Positions 33,380 through 45,300 of a stretch of DNA of 64,000 nt are shown here, in pieces. The notes beneath the pieces were generated by a model. That model had not been told where the DNA came from. It worked only from the letters and a program-made list of their open reading frames with translations, and searched no databases. Origin of the DNA: Lampris incognitus. Its lineage: Eukaryota > Chordata > Actinopteri > Lampriformes > Lampridae. A program made the translations under genes and the position numbers. The stretch covers positions 29,450,166-29,514,165 of the forward strand of contig NC_079222.1 of assembly GCF_029633865.1 (NCBI RefSeq), read 5' to 3'. Position 1 is the stretch's first letter. Every line of letters starts with the position of its first letter.

Positions 33380-34965
33380 GCATGGGCGCTGATTTACAAG
33401 CACAATTTCTCTCTGCAGAGATGTTATATCAGGAACAACTGTAATATTATGTATAAGGACAAGCATTATTTTATGACAAATGGTTTAACAACTGTGAGTC
33501 AGTTATTTAATGAAGAGAGGCTACTGTACAACAACTCAGAATTTCTCACCAGGTACAATATACCAATAACCCCTAAAGAATTTTCTATTGTTTTTGACGC
33601 TGTCCTATCTGGCAGATACATGTTATTGAGGAATGTTGACCACTTTCTGCACTTATTAGCGCCACCACCTGACCCAATTATATCTCCATTAGGTAAATTT
33701 GTTTTTCTTTTAAGAGAGGTATGAACTCCAGAATAAGGGTCTTGTTTCAGGACAACATGGTTTCTATTACTGCAGCAAAATTTTATTGGAGCAATTTTGT
33801 TAGTAATATTGACTGGAAAAAAAGTTGGTCCTTACTACAAAAGTTCCTTCTAACAAATAATGTAAAATATGTTTCATTTCAATCCAGCGAAATATTTCTT
33901 ACAAAGTTAAAGAGTGACATCGACGTTAAGTTGCTCTTTTCTATGAATTACCCAAAGGAATTGAATCAGTTGCACTCGATTCAATTCCTTCGGATAACCA
34001 CGACCTGGATGAACGAGAACATTCACAGACTTCTACGGATTAAAACCTGAAACTTGCCCCCATTTCTTCTGGTCTTGTAACTACACATGTGCTGTGGAAC
34101 GATGTTACTTGTAAAGTTGACAACATTTTCTTTCTAGGATTTTGCTTTTTACAATAGAAATGTTATTATTTCTTTGCTATGATTATAGCGACAAAGACGA
34201 TAATGCATTTTTCCTTATTAATCTAATTTTACTTCCCGCCAGATTTCACATTCACAAATATAAATTTAAAACGAAAAAAAAAACTCTTTGTATTGTAGCG
34301 AACTCGGGGGACGACGCTACCACAGGAACTGCCGCGGCCGGGAAGCGAACCCGTATCGCCCGCACCGCAGGAGACATCGCTAACCGCTCAAGTAAAGGGT
34401 CAGACTCGCGAGCCAGCGGCCAGCGTGTCTCCTTATCCATGCCGTTACACTACCCCCCCTCCTTCGGGAAGCGCGTCCCCGCGTTTAAGCATATCAGCTC
34501 CTTCACGCCTCAGGGCGCATACGCTTCCGATGGCCTTACGGTCGCTCCATCCCACTTCTGACACCAATGTAGCGAATTCGGGGGGCAGCTCGGCCGGACC
34601 GTCACAGCCGGGACGCGAACTCGGATTTCCCGACAACGTTAACCAGTCGACTAAAGGGTCCGACCCGCGAGCCAGCGGCCAGCGTGTCTTCTTATCCATG
34701 CACGTTACAGTATTTTTGAAGGAAACTGAAAACATGTCAACTTTTCCCTCCTCACAAAACAAGCAAAAAAAAATCTATCAAAACAATGAATGTTTGACAT
34801 ATTTCAAGTTTTTAAGTGAACTTATCGTCATTACGTTTGTTTCTTATTTTCCCCGTTTGTAACTGCTTTTCTTATCTCTGTGTTTATCTATACGCACAAG
34901 ACTCTGATGGTTTGTTTTCTTTAGCTAATATGTGTTAACAGTTTGAAATAACGTCCGGATTAAGA
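33380..34965 (+). mobile_element. L1-like LINE ORF2 3' end, interrupted by a miniature LTR element
   Basis: The plus strand encodes the C-terminal ORF2 region of a fish L1-type LINE: KHYFMTNGLTTVSQLFNEER, FLTRYNIPITPKEFSIVFDA, then, one frame later, AKFYWSNFVSNIDWKKSW. A 3' UTR follows to TTGAAATAACGTCCGG. The element at 34294-34709 is inserted in this UTR, between GTAT duplications. A second copy of the same LINE, collinear but without the insertion, lies at 62120-62930. It is 5' truncated and frameshifted. Confidence 0.75.
34294..34709 (-). mobile_element. TRIM-like miniature LTR element with tRNA-like promoter in its LTRs
   Basis: Two terminal repeats (34568-34709 and 34294-34449, both read on the minus strand as TGTAACG...GCTACA) flank a 118-bp interior. 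Next to the upstream LTR lies an 18-base primer binding site (34550-34567), complementary to the 3' end of vertebrate tRNA-Leu; beside the downstream LTR is a purine tract (34450-34468). The 4-bp flanks GTAT match on both sides. Each LTR has A-box-like (TAGTCGACTGGTTAACG) and B-box-like sequences in sense orientation. There is no coding capacity. The two LTRs clearly differ (142 and 156 bp, different subfamilies), so the copy is old or recombinant. Related solo copies occur at 17060, 57213, 58588 and 58958. Confidence 0.7.
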
Positions 34966-35394
34966 GCATATGCGTGCCATCGCTTTGTCGCTAAATGCAT
35001 ATATGAAACTAAAACAAGGACAACGCTAACAGCTAACAACGGTTCAGCAAGAATTTCTCAGCTCGTTAATCGGTCGTGAGTAAAGCGAACCACAAATATC
35101 GCCCTGCCTCAACTACTTCAAATCGACGATGAACTCAATTAAACAACGGAAAACAAAACAAAAGTCAACCTACTGGAAATCGACAAGTTCTGTTTTTGTT
35201 GCTACTGGACCCGCTGCGCTCACTCACCTTTTTTACCCCCCACCTCTTCTTCTTCTTCTTCCGCCGCCTCCGTTTCTTCTTCTTCTTCCTCCTTTTTTAG
35301 GTTTATTAGTGGTTGGCAAACAACGTTTTGGTGCATTACCGCCGCTAACTGGAATGGCGAGTGGACCAGAATGTCCGTTTACGTAATACTAATG

Positions 35395-35440
35395 CTAATA
35401 CTAATACTACTACCGCTACTACTACTACTACTACTACTAA
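35395..35440. repeat. (ACT)n triplet repeat
   Basis: Runs of CTA/ACT units followed by the common fish tail ACATTTATATAGCGCTTAAT. Confidence 0.9.
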
Positions 35441-35523
35441 TAGCTTACATTTATATAGCGCTTAATCTTAATAACCAAAGCGCTTCACAGGGAAGGGGGG
35501 AAAGTCGCCTCAACCACCACCAA

Positions 35524-38500
35524 TGTTTTTTCTTTATTACACATTAAAAAAACATACAATAACTCGCAGAGGAAACACAAGCCATATAACACATTGTAAT
35601 ACTTTGTGGTTTCGCTATAAGTCACTCTTACAGTGGTCTTATAGGAAATTGACGGGAGACGATATCAAGTCTGACTACGCTTTATTGCAGCGTCCATCTT
35701 GTGTGTTTCAGTCACGCAGCAAGCGTCCTCATATAACCCCGACGTATGCAAATGAGGCGTCGTCTCAGCCAATTATATCCTAGTCTATGTCTATCTACAC
35801 AGGATATTACATCCCCCTTCTTCTGTAATGAAAGAACATAACATTAGAAAATAACTGTTTAGTAATTCTGTGACATTTTATCACTTAAAGTACATGACAA
35901 CGACTAATGCAGAACTAATCATAATAATACTCTCACCTTTCAAAGTTTCAATTGAACAATATGCTAAACAGTGCATTGCCCCTTTTCTCCTTGCAGAACA
36001 CGTAAGTGACAGGTAAGTAATAGGTATGTTGAACAAACACATTTCAACTGCATTTCACTTTTTCACATTTGCAATTCAATTAACATTGTAACGGGATTTT
36101 TTTCTTTTCTTTTTTCTATAGGGCAGCGAACCGCCTACACCCTTTACAATTACAAATCCAGCACTTTTCTCGGCTTGGCTCTGCGCCCAGACCTGGTAAT
36201 GACAAAAGGTGTTTGCCCTTCAATGGCAGAGCCCTCGGAGCCAGTGGTGTCTGCAGCTAAGTTCTGGGTCGTTTGAATGTCCAGCCCGTCACACACTTCA
36301 GCTGTGTGTTGTGGTTCGCATTCTTTGGTCTGCAGGAGGCAACGGCGGTTGCGACGGAAAGTCTGGCCCTCAGCAGTGCGGCTGTGGTAAGATCTGTCCG
36401 TATCTGCAGGTTGAAGGATGGTTGCAGGTTTCCACTGTTCATTTCCCAGTTGGTAGCGTACAGTGTCTCCAGCCTGCAATGCTGACAGCGGCCTGGCGTT
36501 TCGGTTGTAGAACCGGCGCTCCTGGAGTTGCCGCTGTTCTCGCCTCCCTCTCACCGACTTTTGGCAGACGACCTGGGGTTGCAGGTGTGTCGCTGTGGTG
36601 GGAAGAATGGATCTCAGCCTTCCGACTCATAAGCAGCTGTGCTGGTGACTTGAAGCCATCTGGAGTGTTCCGGTACTCCAGCAGACTGAGGTAGGGATCC
36701 GTCTGTTCAGCCTGTGCCTTGTCCAGCATCACTTTGGCGGTCTGGACTGTTTTTTTTCTGCAAGTCCGTTACTTTGCGGGTAGTGGGGGCTTGTTGTTGT
36801 GTGTCTAAAGTCCCATGCACTCGCAAAGTTCTTGAATTCCTGTGAGCTATACTGTGGGGCCGTTATCCGAGATTACCTTTTCAGGAACGCCATTCCGGGA
36901 GAACGTGGCTTTCAGCTTTCGGATCACCGCCGATGAGGTGGTAGAATACAGCCTCTCAAGCTCGAAGAACCTGCTGCTAGTAATCAACACCTACTACATA
37001 GTCTTCTCCCTTCCAGGAAAACAGATCAGTGGCAATGACTTGCCACGGCCTCTCTGGAATTTTGTGTGACATCATTGGCTCTTTTGGGTTTGATTTTCGA
37101 TGTTCAAGGCAGATGGTGCACTTCTCCACCATGGCCTCGATTTCTTTTCCCATTCCTGGCCAGAACAAGATGTCTCTGGCTCTCTGCTTACTTTTCTCCA
37201 TGCCCAGTTGTGGAGTGCATGTAAGCATGTTTGCTCTGAGAGAGTGTGGGACGATGATTTTCTCACCTTTGAATAGGATTCCATCCATTTTGGATACTTC
37301 GTCCCTGTGGTTCCAGTATTCAGCTATGGTGGGTGGGCATCTTTTTCTCACCTCAGGCCATCCTGACAGTATCGTCTGCTTCAACATGGTGAGCTGAGCG
37401 TCCTGTTCAGATGCTGCTCTGATGTCAGCAAGCTTTCTGTCACTCACTGGCAGGTTGCTGATGACTGTGTGAACCTGAGTATCCATGCCCTCGCTCAGAG
37501 TGTGGTCACTGTAGGCTATTGACTTCCTGGAGAGTATGTCTGCGACAGGAATATCTTTACCTGGCCGGTGGATGATGGAGATGTCATATTTCTGCAGCTG
37601 TAGGATCATTCGTTGCAAGCGTGGTGGAGCTACTGCAAGGGGCTTTCTCAGTATCGACTCCAACGGCTTGTGATCTGATTCTACGATGACCTTGCGCCCG
37701 TAGATGTATTGGTGAAAACGTTTACACCCAAAGAGAACAGCAAATAGTTCTTTCTCTATTTGAGCATAGTTTTCTTCTGTGGCTGTGAGTGATTTGGAAG
37801 TGTACACGATGAGCTTACCTTCCTGTAGCAGCACTGCCCCTAAGCCACTCTTAGATGCGTCGACTTGGAGCCTCAGCTCCCTGTTGGGCTCATAGTAGGT
37901 GAGCAAAGGTCCTGGCTCCCGTGTGATGAGGTCCTTCATCTGCTGGAAAGAGGAGTGGTGCGTTTCATCCCGTACAAACTCACTGCTTTGCTTCAGGAGC
38001 TGGCGGAGGGGTGCATTTACTTCGGACAGCATGGGGGCGAATCGAGCCAGGTAGTTCACCATCCCCAGAATGGTCTCCAGCTCAGCCTTGTTCTGTGGTG
38101 GCTCCATCTCCTTCACGGCTTTTACCTTTTCGGGGTCCGGTTTGATGCCGTCGCGTGTGAGACTGTGTCCAAAGTAACTGACCTTTGTGATGCAGATCTT
38201 GCTCTTTTCCGGGCTGAGACGCACTCCCCTCTCTCTGGTCCTCTCCAGCATGACTCGCAGGTTGGCATCATGCTCCTCCTTGGTCCGGCCATAGACCAGG
38301 ATGTCATCGACGATTGCAGTGATGCCACTCAGCCCTTCGTAGGTTTCGTCTATTTTTCTCTGGAACTCATCCTGTGTCGAAATGATGCCAAAAGGCAGGC
38401 GGAGGAACCTGTATCGGCCAACCACAGTATTGAATGTAATTAACATGGAGGATTCGTGTGTTAGCCTAATTGCCCAATAGCCTGACCTTGCATTCATGAC
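35524..38500 (-). mobile_element. Ty3/Gypsy retrotransposon fossil: partial reverse transcriptase, RNase H, integrase and 3' LTR
   Basis: The minus strand carries, in order, the C-terminal half of a Gypsy reverse transcriptase (AIVDDILVYGRT with the catalytic DD, FLRLPFGI), RNase H (LRLQVDASKSGLGAVLLQ, IVYTSKSLTATEENYAQIEK), an integrase zinc-binding module (H-H-C-C around CTICLEHRK) and the start of the integrase core. Further integrase and C-terminal remnants continue to about 36150. The 3' LTR runs from TGTAATATCC (35811) to 35524, preceded by the purine tract GAAGAAGGGGGA. The 5' third is missing. The copy is broken, with at least two interruptions; the long intact frame suggests it is not very old. 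Confidence 0.9.
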
Positions 38501-38855
38501 GCTGAAGAACTGTGCTCCTGCTCGAACAACCGATCACATCCCCCACGTACTGTCCACTGGCTCGTTGCGACTCAGCTTCCCAGCTTGCTGCTCCCCCTCG
38601 CAGTTGGAAAGGAATAGTACACACACACAAAACGCCCCCCCCCCCAAAAAACAACAACAACTGGAGAATCTGGGTAAAAGAACGAGTAATCTTCAGGCAA
38701 TCTTCAATATTCGAAAACGGTGGTAATGAACTTCAATTGGGAATGTGTAGGTTTCCACCATAAAGTGTCAGTTAATGTATTTATTTTTTTCCCAACTTCT
38801 ATGAGTTGCTATGTCGTCCTCGTTATTTCGTCTGCAGCTTATACAGTTGTCGTCG
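38501..38855. other. Short non-coding interval, nothing recognised
   Basis: Sequence between the truncated Gypsy copy and the next LINE. It contains a C-run and A-rich stretch (38630-38660) but no identifiable feature. Confidence 0.5.
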
Positions 38856-38859
38856 TTAT

Positions 38860-39413
38860 ATCATATAAATACCAGGTATAAATACCTGGCAGTCCACCTT
38901 ACAGAGGATCTCACATGGCTCTCATACACAGACACTCTGGTGAGCAAGGCAAGGCAGCGCCTCTATCACCTCAGGCAGCGGAGGAAATTCAAAGTCTCAC
39001 GGACGATCCTCCAGTCCTTCTACTATGGGGCAGTGGATAGCATCCTGACAGCATGCATCTCTGCCTGGTTTGGAAACAGCTCCGCCCAGGATAGGAAGGC
39101 TCTGCATAGGGTAGTGCGTTCGGCTGAGCGCACTATTGGTAACTCACTCCCCACCCTGCAGGACTTATACACCAAGAGGTGCCGAACCAGAGCCTACAGG
39201 ATTATGAAGGACCCTCACCACCCCAACAACGGACTGTTCCAGCTGCTGCGGTCAGGCAAGCGCCTCCGAAGTCATGCTGCAAATACAGAGAGACTGAGAC
39301 GGAGTTTCTTTCCTCAGGCCATCATGACTGTGAACTCTGACCTTACCGGGGCCTCGTCGCTGACCCATACTGCCCCCCTCATGCTCAAGCACGCACACAC
39401 ACGCACAAGCGCA

Positions 39414-39478
<65 letters not shown>
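38860..39478 (+). mobile_element. Rex1/CR1-L2-group LINE 3' end with terminal CA microsatellite
   Basis: The plus strand encodes a typical C-terminal region of a non-LTR retrotransposon: YKYLAVHLTEDLTW, SKARQRLYHLRQRRKF, SILTACISAWFGNSSAQDRK, RVVRSAERTIGNSLPTLQDL and TERLRRSFFPQAIMTVNS. It ends in a CA run from about 39400. It is 5' truncated. Clade assignment among Rex1/CR1/L2 is uncertain. Confidence 0.75.
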
Positions 39479-39481
<3 letters not shown>

Positions 39482-39564
39482 GGTAACCGACTACACATAA
39501 CTCATATTATGTACATACATACCTCATATTTCAGCACATATACATCAGCTTTCTATTTTTTAAG

Positions 39565-39895
39565 TGCTTTGGGTCAGACCCTTTAGTCGACTGGTTAACA
39601 TTGTCGCCCGTGGTGATGGAGATCCGGGTTTATGTCCCAGATGTGGCGGTTCCCGGAGCAATGTATGTGCATATGCTATATTACTGTATATATTGTGATG
39701 TCTGTTTTCTTTGTACAGAGAGTTCTTAAGCTGTTGATTCTAAATTGTATATTGGAATGTGTATGTACCTGTTGTAGCTGCATTGGTGTCAGAAGTGGGA
39801 ATTGCCGCAGCCGGGTCGCGAACCCGTACCTCCCGCACCGCGGGAGACATCACTAACCACTCGACTAAAGGGCCCGACCCGTTAGCCAGCCAGCC
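39565..39895. mobile_element. Rearranged pieces of the tRNA-like LTR family
   Basis: 39571-39662 (plus orientation) carries CCCTTTAGTCGACTGGTTAA and the B-box region; 39804-39895 carries the same region in minus orientation. Between them a TGTAGCTGCA end is followed by the tRNA-Leu-type primer site (39783-39800). The pieces are inverted relative to each other, so this is a scrambled fossil copy. Confidence 0.5.
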
Positions 39896-39904
39896 AGCCA
39901 GATT

Positions 39905-40300
39905 TCTTTTTTTAAAAAATTCATTTCTGATGTTTCCCTTTTTTCTCCCAATTTAGTGGCCAATCGATCCCAATTTTAGTTCAAACACCCACCCTCGTAC
40001 AGCATGCGTTCGCCAACTGCATCTCTCCGGCCGGCAGTCTCGAAGGAGACGCCTCCCCACTTTCGTGACAAGGCGTATCCCGGCCGAACCACTGCTTTTT
40101 CCGACACACACAGAGACGCAATCATGTGACGAACACAAGCCGACTCCGCCCCCTCCCGAAGACAGCGCTGCCAAATCGAGTCCGGCCATAGTCGGCCATA
40201 GTCGGATCTGACGAGACCGGGGCGCGAACCCCAGCCCCCAGTGGGCAACTGCATCGACACAAAGCCGACGCTTAGACCGCTACACCACCGCGGGCCCCCA
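39905..40300 (-). mobile_element. tRNA-derived SINE, family C
   Basis: The minus strand starts CGCGGTGGTGTAGCGGTCTA, followed by a B-box-like GGGGTTCGCGCCCCGG, a body of about 300 bp (CGGGATACGCCTTGTCACGA, GGCGAACGCATGCTGTACGA) and a tail near ATTGGGAGAAAAAAGGG. The head differs from families A and B. It is the only copy in the window. Confidence 0.65.
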
Positions 40301-40729
40301 GATTTCTCTTTGACACCGTAGACAGTTCACTAAAAAGCAGCCGCCTGTCAGCAGCTCACAATTCAAGGCCTTTGAGTTTCTAGATGGTTTTTTTGTTGCT
40401 TTAAGGTTGATGAGCTCATAAACAAAATTAGTTCTTCAACTCCAGCTACTCCTGCAGATCCTGTTTTACCAAATTCATATCTATACAGTGAGTCATTGAT
40501 AGTCCCTGTTATTCCAGTTTTTGAGACTATCTCTTGATACTGTAGGGACCGGGGGAGGCAGTCACTCTGACTGTCAGCAGACCTGCGCTGGGGGAGCACA
40601 AGGACGGATGGGACTGTTAATTTTTGAGTTGGGATTGTTGATTATGTTATATTTCTGCCTGTTCGGGTGTGCTGTTCATGTGGGGATGTGTTGTTGTTTG
40701 GGGGGTTTGAATAGGACTGGGTAGAGGAG

Positions 40730-41420
40730 TGTTACATACCGATTGACCTTAGGACTATGACTGATGTAACCAGTTGCGATATCAGGGTGGCGGGGGGGGG
40801 GCGGGAGGTCGTTGCATTATTGTCAGTTCTGGCCCATGTGTAAATAAAAGAGCACTCCTGGGGTCGTGCAGTGTATGGGGCGCGGGAGTTGGGATTAAAA
40901 AGAGATCTCTGCCTCTCGGCTCATTCTTCCACACCGGCTCGCCACATTGGTGTCAGAAGTGGGAATTGGCTGAAGAATGGAGAGGGAGCTCCAGAGACTG
41001 CAGCGGGACATTGAGCAGACCCACCGACGCTTGGAAAACCTGGCGTGGCAAGAGATGTAGCCCACCAGAGACGGAAGTTTCCCAGCCCATGGCTCCAGGG
41101 CACTGCAGCCCCACTGCCCCCTAGAGGCCCGGAGGGCCAATACAGGGGAACACCTGCTGCCCGCCGCCACCAATGCCCCCCCCCCCCCAGTGACTGGGAG
41201 TGATGCTGCGTAGAGAACACCAGCCAAGCTGCCCAAGTACAATGGGATGACATAGCTAGAGCTGTACCTCTCGCAAGTCCAATTAGCAGCGTGGCACGGC
41301 GGATAGTGCAACGAGGAAGCTGCCCTCACCTTGCTCTGTCATTGGAGGGAAAGGCTTTGCAGGTGCTCCTCAACCTGGTCCCAGTGGAGCAGCGGGACTA
41401 AAATTTGGTCTTATCCTGTC
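40730..41420 (+). mobile_element. Ty3/Gypsy fossil: 5' LTR, primer binding site and start of gag
   Basis: The LTR runs from TGTTACATACCG (40730) to GCCACA (40946), with AATAAAAGAGC inside. It is followed by the same tRNA-Leu-type primer site as in the miniature element at 34.3 kb (40947-40964). A decayed gag reading frame follows (AKLPKYNGMT region near 41225). The rest is replaced at about 41420 by a LINE fragment. It is broken. Confidence 0.75.
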
Positions 41421-41645
41421 CATGGCTGATGCAGAGACTCTAATACATGCAGTTGTTTCATCCAGACTTGATTACTGTAATGTTGTTTTCAGGTCTGCCA
41501 CATGCTAGTACTAAAAGTCTTCAGATGGTTCATAATACTGCAGCTACAATCCTAACCAAGACTAGAAAATTTGACCATATTACACCAATTCTTGCCTCCC
41601 TTCGTTGGCTTCCTATCCATGTTAGATCAGACTTCAAGGTGTTTC
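41420..41645 (+). mobile_element. L2-type LINE fragment
   Basis: Plus-strand pieces ETLIHAVVSSRLDYCN (from about 41430), then, one frame away, FSGLPHASTKSLQMVHNTAA and HITPILASLRWLPIHVRSDF. It is truncated on both sides by other elements. Confidence 0.75.
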
Positions 41646-42056
41646 TGCTTCATCACTCATCCAAGTGACCTCTTCAGTCTCAACTGAGTGCAGGTATCCC
41701 CACCCTTATAAAAAGTACAGTGGCATAACGCCCGAAAACAACGGTTGGTTTCATATGCTAACTGCCGTGACCATTAACTAGAATTTCAAAGGCCATGTGT
41801 ACTATTCACGGAGGATTTGGGAATGGTTGCAATCACATCATTGTATGATGGCGACAAATGTACTCTTACACATCTTATACATCTGTCGGCCTTTAATGGC
41901 CATCTATGTGAAGAGGGAACGACCATCCCTGAACTGTATTGTTTATAAGGGTGGGGATACCTGGAGTTAGTTGAGACTAAAGAGGTCACTTAGATGAGTG
42001 ATGAAACGTTTCTCTCTCAATAAATGTTGCGTCCAGATGGACTGATTCAATTTTGT
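41645..42056. mobile_element. Penelope-like element tails in inverted arrangement
   Basis: 41645-41875 is the family tail in minus orientation (CATCACTCATCCAAGTGACC, GAGGATTTGGGAATGGTTGC). 41876-42056 holds the plus-oriented counterpart (TTTATAAGGGTGGGGATACC, GATGAGTGATGAAACGTTTC). The inverted layout repeats that seen at 13.7-14.5 kb. Confidence 0.7.
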
Positions 42057-42336
42057 GTGACAAATGCACATAATGCAGTAAAAATATCAAATCCCACCTC
42101 GGGGTCAGCTTTATTGGCAGTTGACATATTTAAAAAATGTGTAACACAAATCCACATAATGCAGTAAAAAATAAATAATATTACAAAAGTCATCTTAAGG
42201 TTAACTCAGGTAGTTGTCATACAGATGCCATTTTCAAAGTCAAAGAGTGATTTTTGATAAGTGAAACTTCTTGTGGGATGAACCAGTTGGATTGTAGACC
42301 ACGTTGGCGTCAGCAAGGTTGTACGGAAGTGCAGAG
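42057..42336. other. gmcl1 3' flank, nothing else recognised
   Basis: Presumed 3' UTR and downstream sequence of gmcl1. It contains two similar stretches with ACATAATGCAGTAAAAAT (about 42068 and 42155). Confidence 0.4.
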
Positions 42337-45300
42337 TTATCGAGGGAATGGTAGAGGAGGCGATGTGTACAGGAAGCTACAGCACACGTAAAGGGGGAAT
42401 GACAGCAAACGGCTGTCCAAATTCATCACAACATACTCCTGAGAGATAGAGGGGCAAGGAAGAATGTCCATTAATAGCATTGTATGCACATGTGTTGCAT
42501 GACAATTTATATGCATATTTGAATTTTATAGAGTAAATGTGGCAAAAGTTATTCACTAACCTGGTCTTTCTCAAGGGTGAGGAGTTGGTAGCCTGTTGAG
42601 CGACTACAAACCAGCTTTCCATTGTTATCAAATGAGGCGAGGCGTAATCTGGGCAGAGACAAAGAGACTAACGCGTTAAGTATGTTGGATAATACAAAAT
42701 GGGGGCGTAAATAGACTGTTATATTCAACATCAACACCTACTGGTTGACTTTATATGGAGGATCAACGCCAATTATGCCAATTATGAGGCTTAGTTGGGC
42801 TCGTCTTAATTTTGTCATATATACATGACAAGTTGAAGACACCACCAAGAGTCTGCAAATGCTTGTCAATGGCTTTTAAAGGTGTGAACGTGTGTCGAAA
42901 CACCTACTAAAAAAGTTTCACTCTCTATTTTAGCTCACACACACATTCAACTCATTGACTTGCTGTATCTGACTACTGCTCAGTGTACATCTAATCTCAG
43001 CAGAAAGCGCTGTCCTTAGTCAGTGATGTATACATACCAGGGAATATACAGAATGTGAAAAATATCAGTATACATCATGAGAGTTCAAGTATTTGAACTA
43101 TGATGAAATTGAGTGTCATCATGGGTGAGTTTTAATGTTCGTAAATTTATATTTCAGTGCGCTCGTACAGCTATCTAATTTGCAGGCGCTATAACGTTTT
43201 CAGTGAGAGTTGCTATACCAGGGTAACACAGACCTATATGCCAGGTGTCTCCGGGTCTGCAGACTCACAGCGCCTCCGCATGGCTGACTCAAGGTATTCC
43301 TTTTGAAAACTATAAAGCGGTTTGTGTATGTAACCAGCAGGTCAAAACCAAAATTGAAGCCCGTCCAACGCCAACAGTACTGAGGAAGGAAAAACATTAT
43401 TAACTTAGGTTATAATATATTTCTTTTGTTTTTAATCCACAAACATTTTACTATAAATGGCAATATATTTGTAACTGAGACATTATTTGACTCACATCTC
43501 CATCTTTAGTCAGTTTCCTGCCACACCTCATACTGCATGTCTCAATTTCCTCTTTATTAGCTTCCTGTGGACTAAACACACACAGTAACATTAATTATTA
43601 AGAGATTTCGTTACTGTATATTAATTATGTGGCTAAATCTAGATGGAATAACAGTTAAAAGATTTTTGTGAAATTAATCAGGTTATGGAACAACGCCCAT
43701 GGTTTCGAGCTTAGGAGCCTCTTACCCATTATCATTGTCAAACTCTGTCCGCAGCATGGCAAACCACTGGTTCTTGTAAACGGATGTCAACCAATCTGGA
43801 ATATAAAGACAGAACAGGAGTGAAATCAGCAGGATCCATGAAGAAATTGAACAGCTTTTTACAGTATCTGTATTGACAGCTATGTGAACTGTAATAAAAT
43901 GATTTCAGATGAAACAGAAACACTTTTTACAAGGGGGCAAGACATTGTCTCTCTCCAGTACACGCGCCGAGGCAAGGTCATTCACGATGTACTGGAGGCG
44001 AAGGTGCTTGAAAACAGAGGCAAAACTTGCACCCTCCTCTGTACTCAAGAAGGGCTCTTTTTCACACAGCTCTGAACAAAGAAAGAAAGAAAGAAAGTTG
44101 AGTTTGTAATTTGTCATCCTGCTAAGTTCATAGGCTGTAGATATGATTTAACAACATAAGTGGTGATCTTACCTGTCCTTCGTTTGCAAAGCCAAGCATC
44201 AGCATCAGCTAAAAGCTGCTTAATGGGGCCATCCCAAGATGGGTTGAGCTGCAAGAACGTCCACTAACGAAGTACATGGATGTATGGAAATAGATATTAC
44301 AAACAGAGCCATGATAACGATAGTACATTTATAGAGAGAAAGATGAGTGTTTTTCTTGTACCTTTTTCAAAGCGGTATATACGTCCATCTCCACTTGCAT
44401 GACGAACAGGTCAGATGACTGAATGAGCTGCTCCATTATATCAACCCTACAACAATAGGACGACAAAGAAATGCCACACAGTCATGGCTCAAACCTCAAC
44501 TTACTTGAAATAGGAAGACTGATTTCATCATTTTTAATAAAATGAGGTATACTATAATGGGTGGAAGTAACAAAAGTAAACTCATTAAATGTGTAATTGA
44601 ATAAAACATGAATTCAACACTTTTGATAAACAAGCAAATGATTTAATGAATTAAAAACCAAATTACTAAGTCATTGTTAAATAAAACCTGTCTGTTGCTT
44701 TGTATTTAATGACCTTGAAACATTTATGCTCATGTTTTTTTTTTTTTACCCCCCCCCCCCTTTTCTCCTCAATTGTATCCGGCCAATTACCCCACTTTCC
44801 AAACCATCCTGTTCGCTGCTCTATCCCCTCTGCCGATCCAGGGAGGGCTGCAGACTACCACATGCCTCTTCTGATACATGCGGAGTCGCCAGCCGCTTCC
44901 TTTCACCTGACAGTGAGGCGTTTCACCAGGGGGACGTAGCGTGTTGGGGGATCACGCTATCCCCCCCCCCCCCGAACAGGTGCCCCGACCGACCAGAGGA
45001 GGCGCTAGTGCAGCGACCAGGACACCCACAGACATGGCCAATTGTGTCTGTAGGGACGCCCTACCAGGCTGGAGGTAACACGGGGATTCGAACCGGCGAT
45101 CCCCGTGTTGGCAGGCAACGGAATAGACCACCACACTACCCGGACACCCCTTGGTCTTGTGTTTGTATCAACTCAGTAAGCAGCAATTCCATTCACAGAT
45201 GGCCATGTCGCAATCAAATGACTCACTAGTGTGCATGTGCACTGGTATTCTTCAATCAACGTTGCTAATTGCAACATGCTACAGGAAGAACCTAATATTT

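Noticed and set aside
36209-36694. 161-codon plus-strand frame
   Set aside because: Antisense shadow of the Gypsy integrase fossil.
37865-38443. 192-codon plus-strand frame
   Set aside because: Antisense of the Gypsy reverse transcriptase region.
39368-39478. Extension of the LINE protein into a TH-repeat tail
   Set aside because: The reading continues into the CA microsatellite; the real LINE similarity ends before it.
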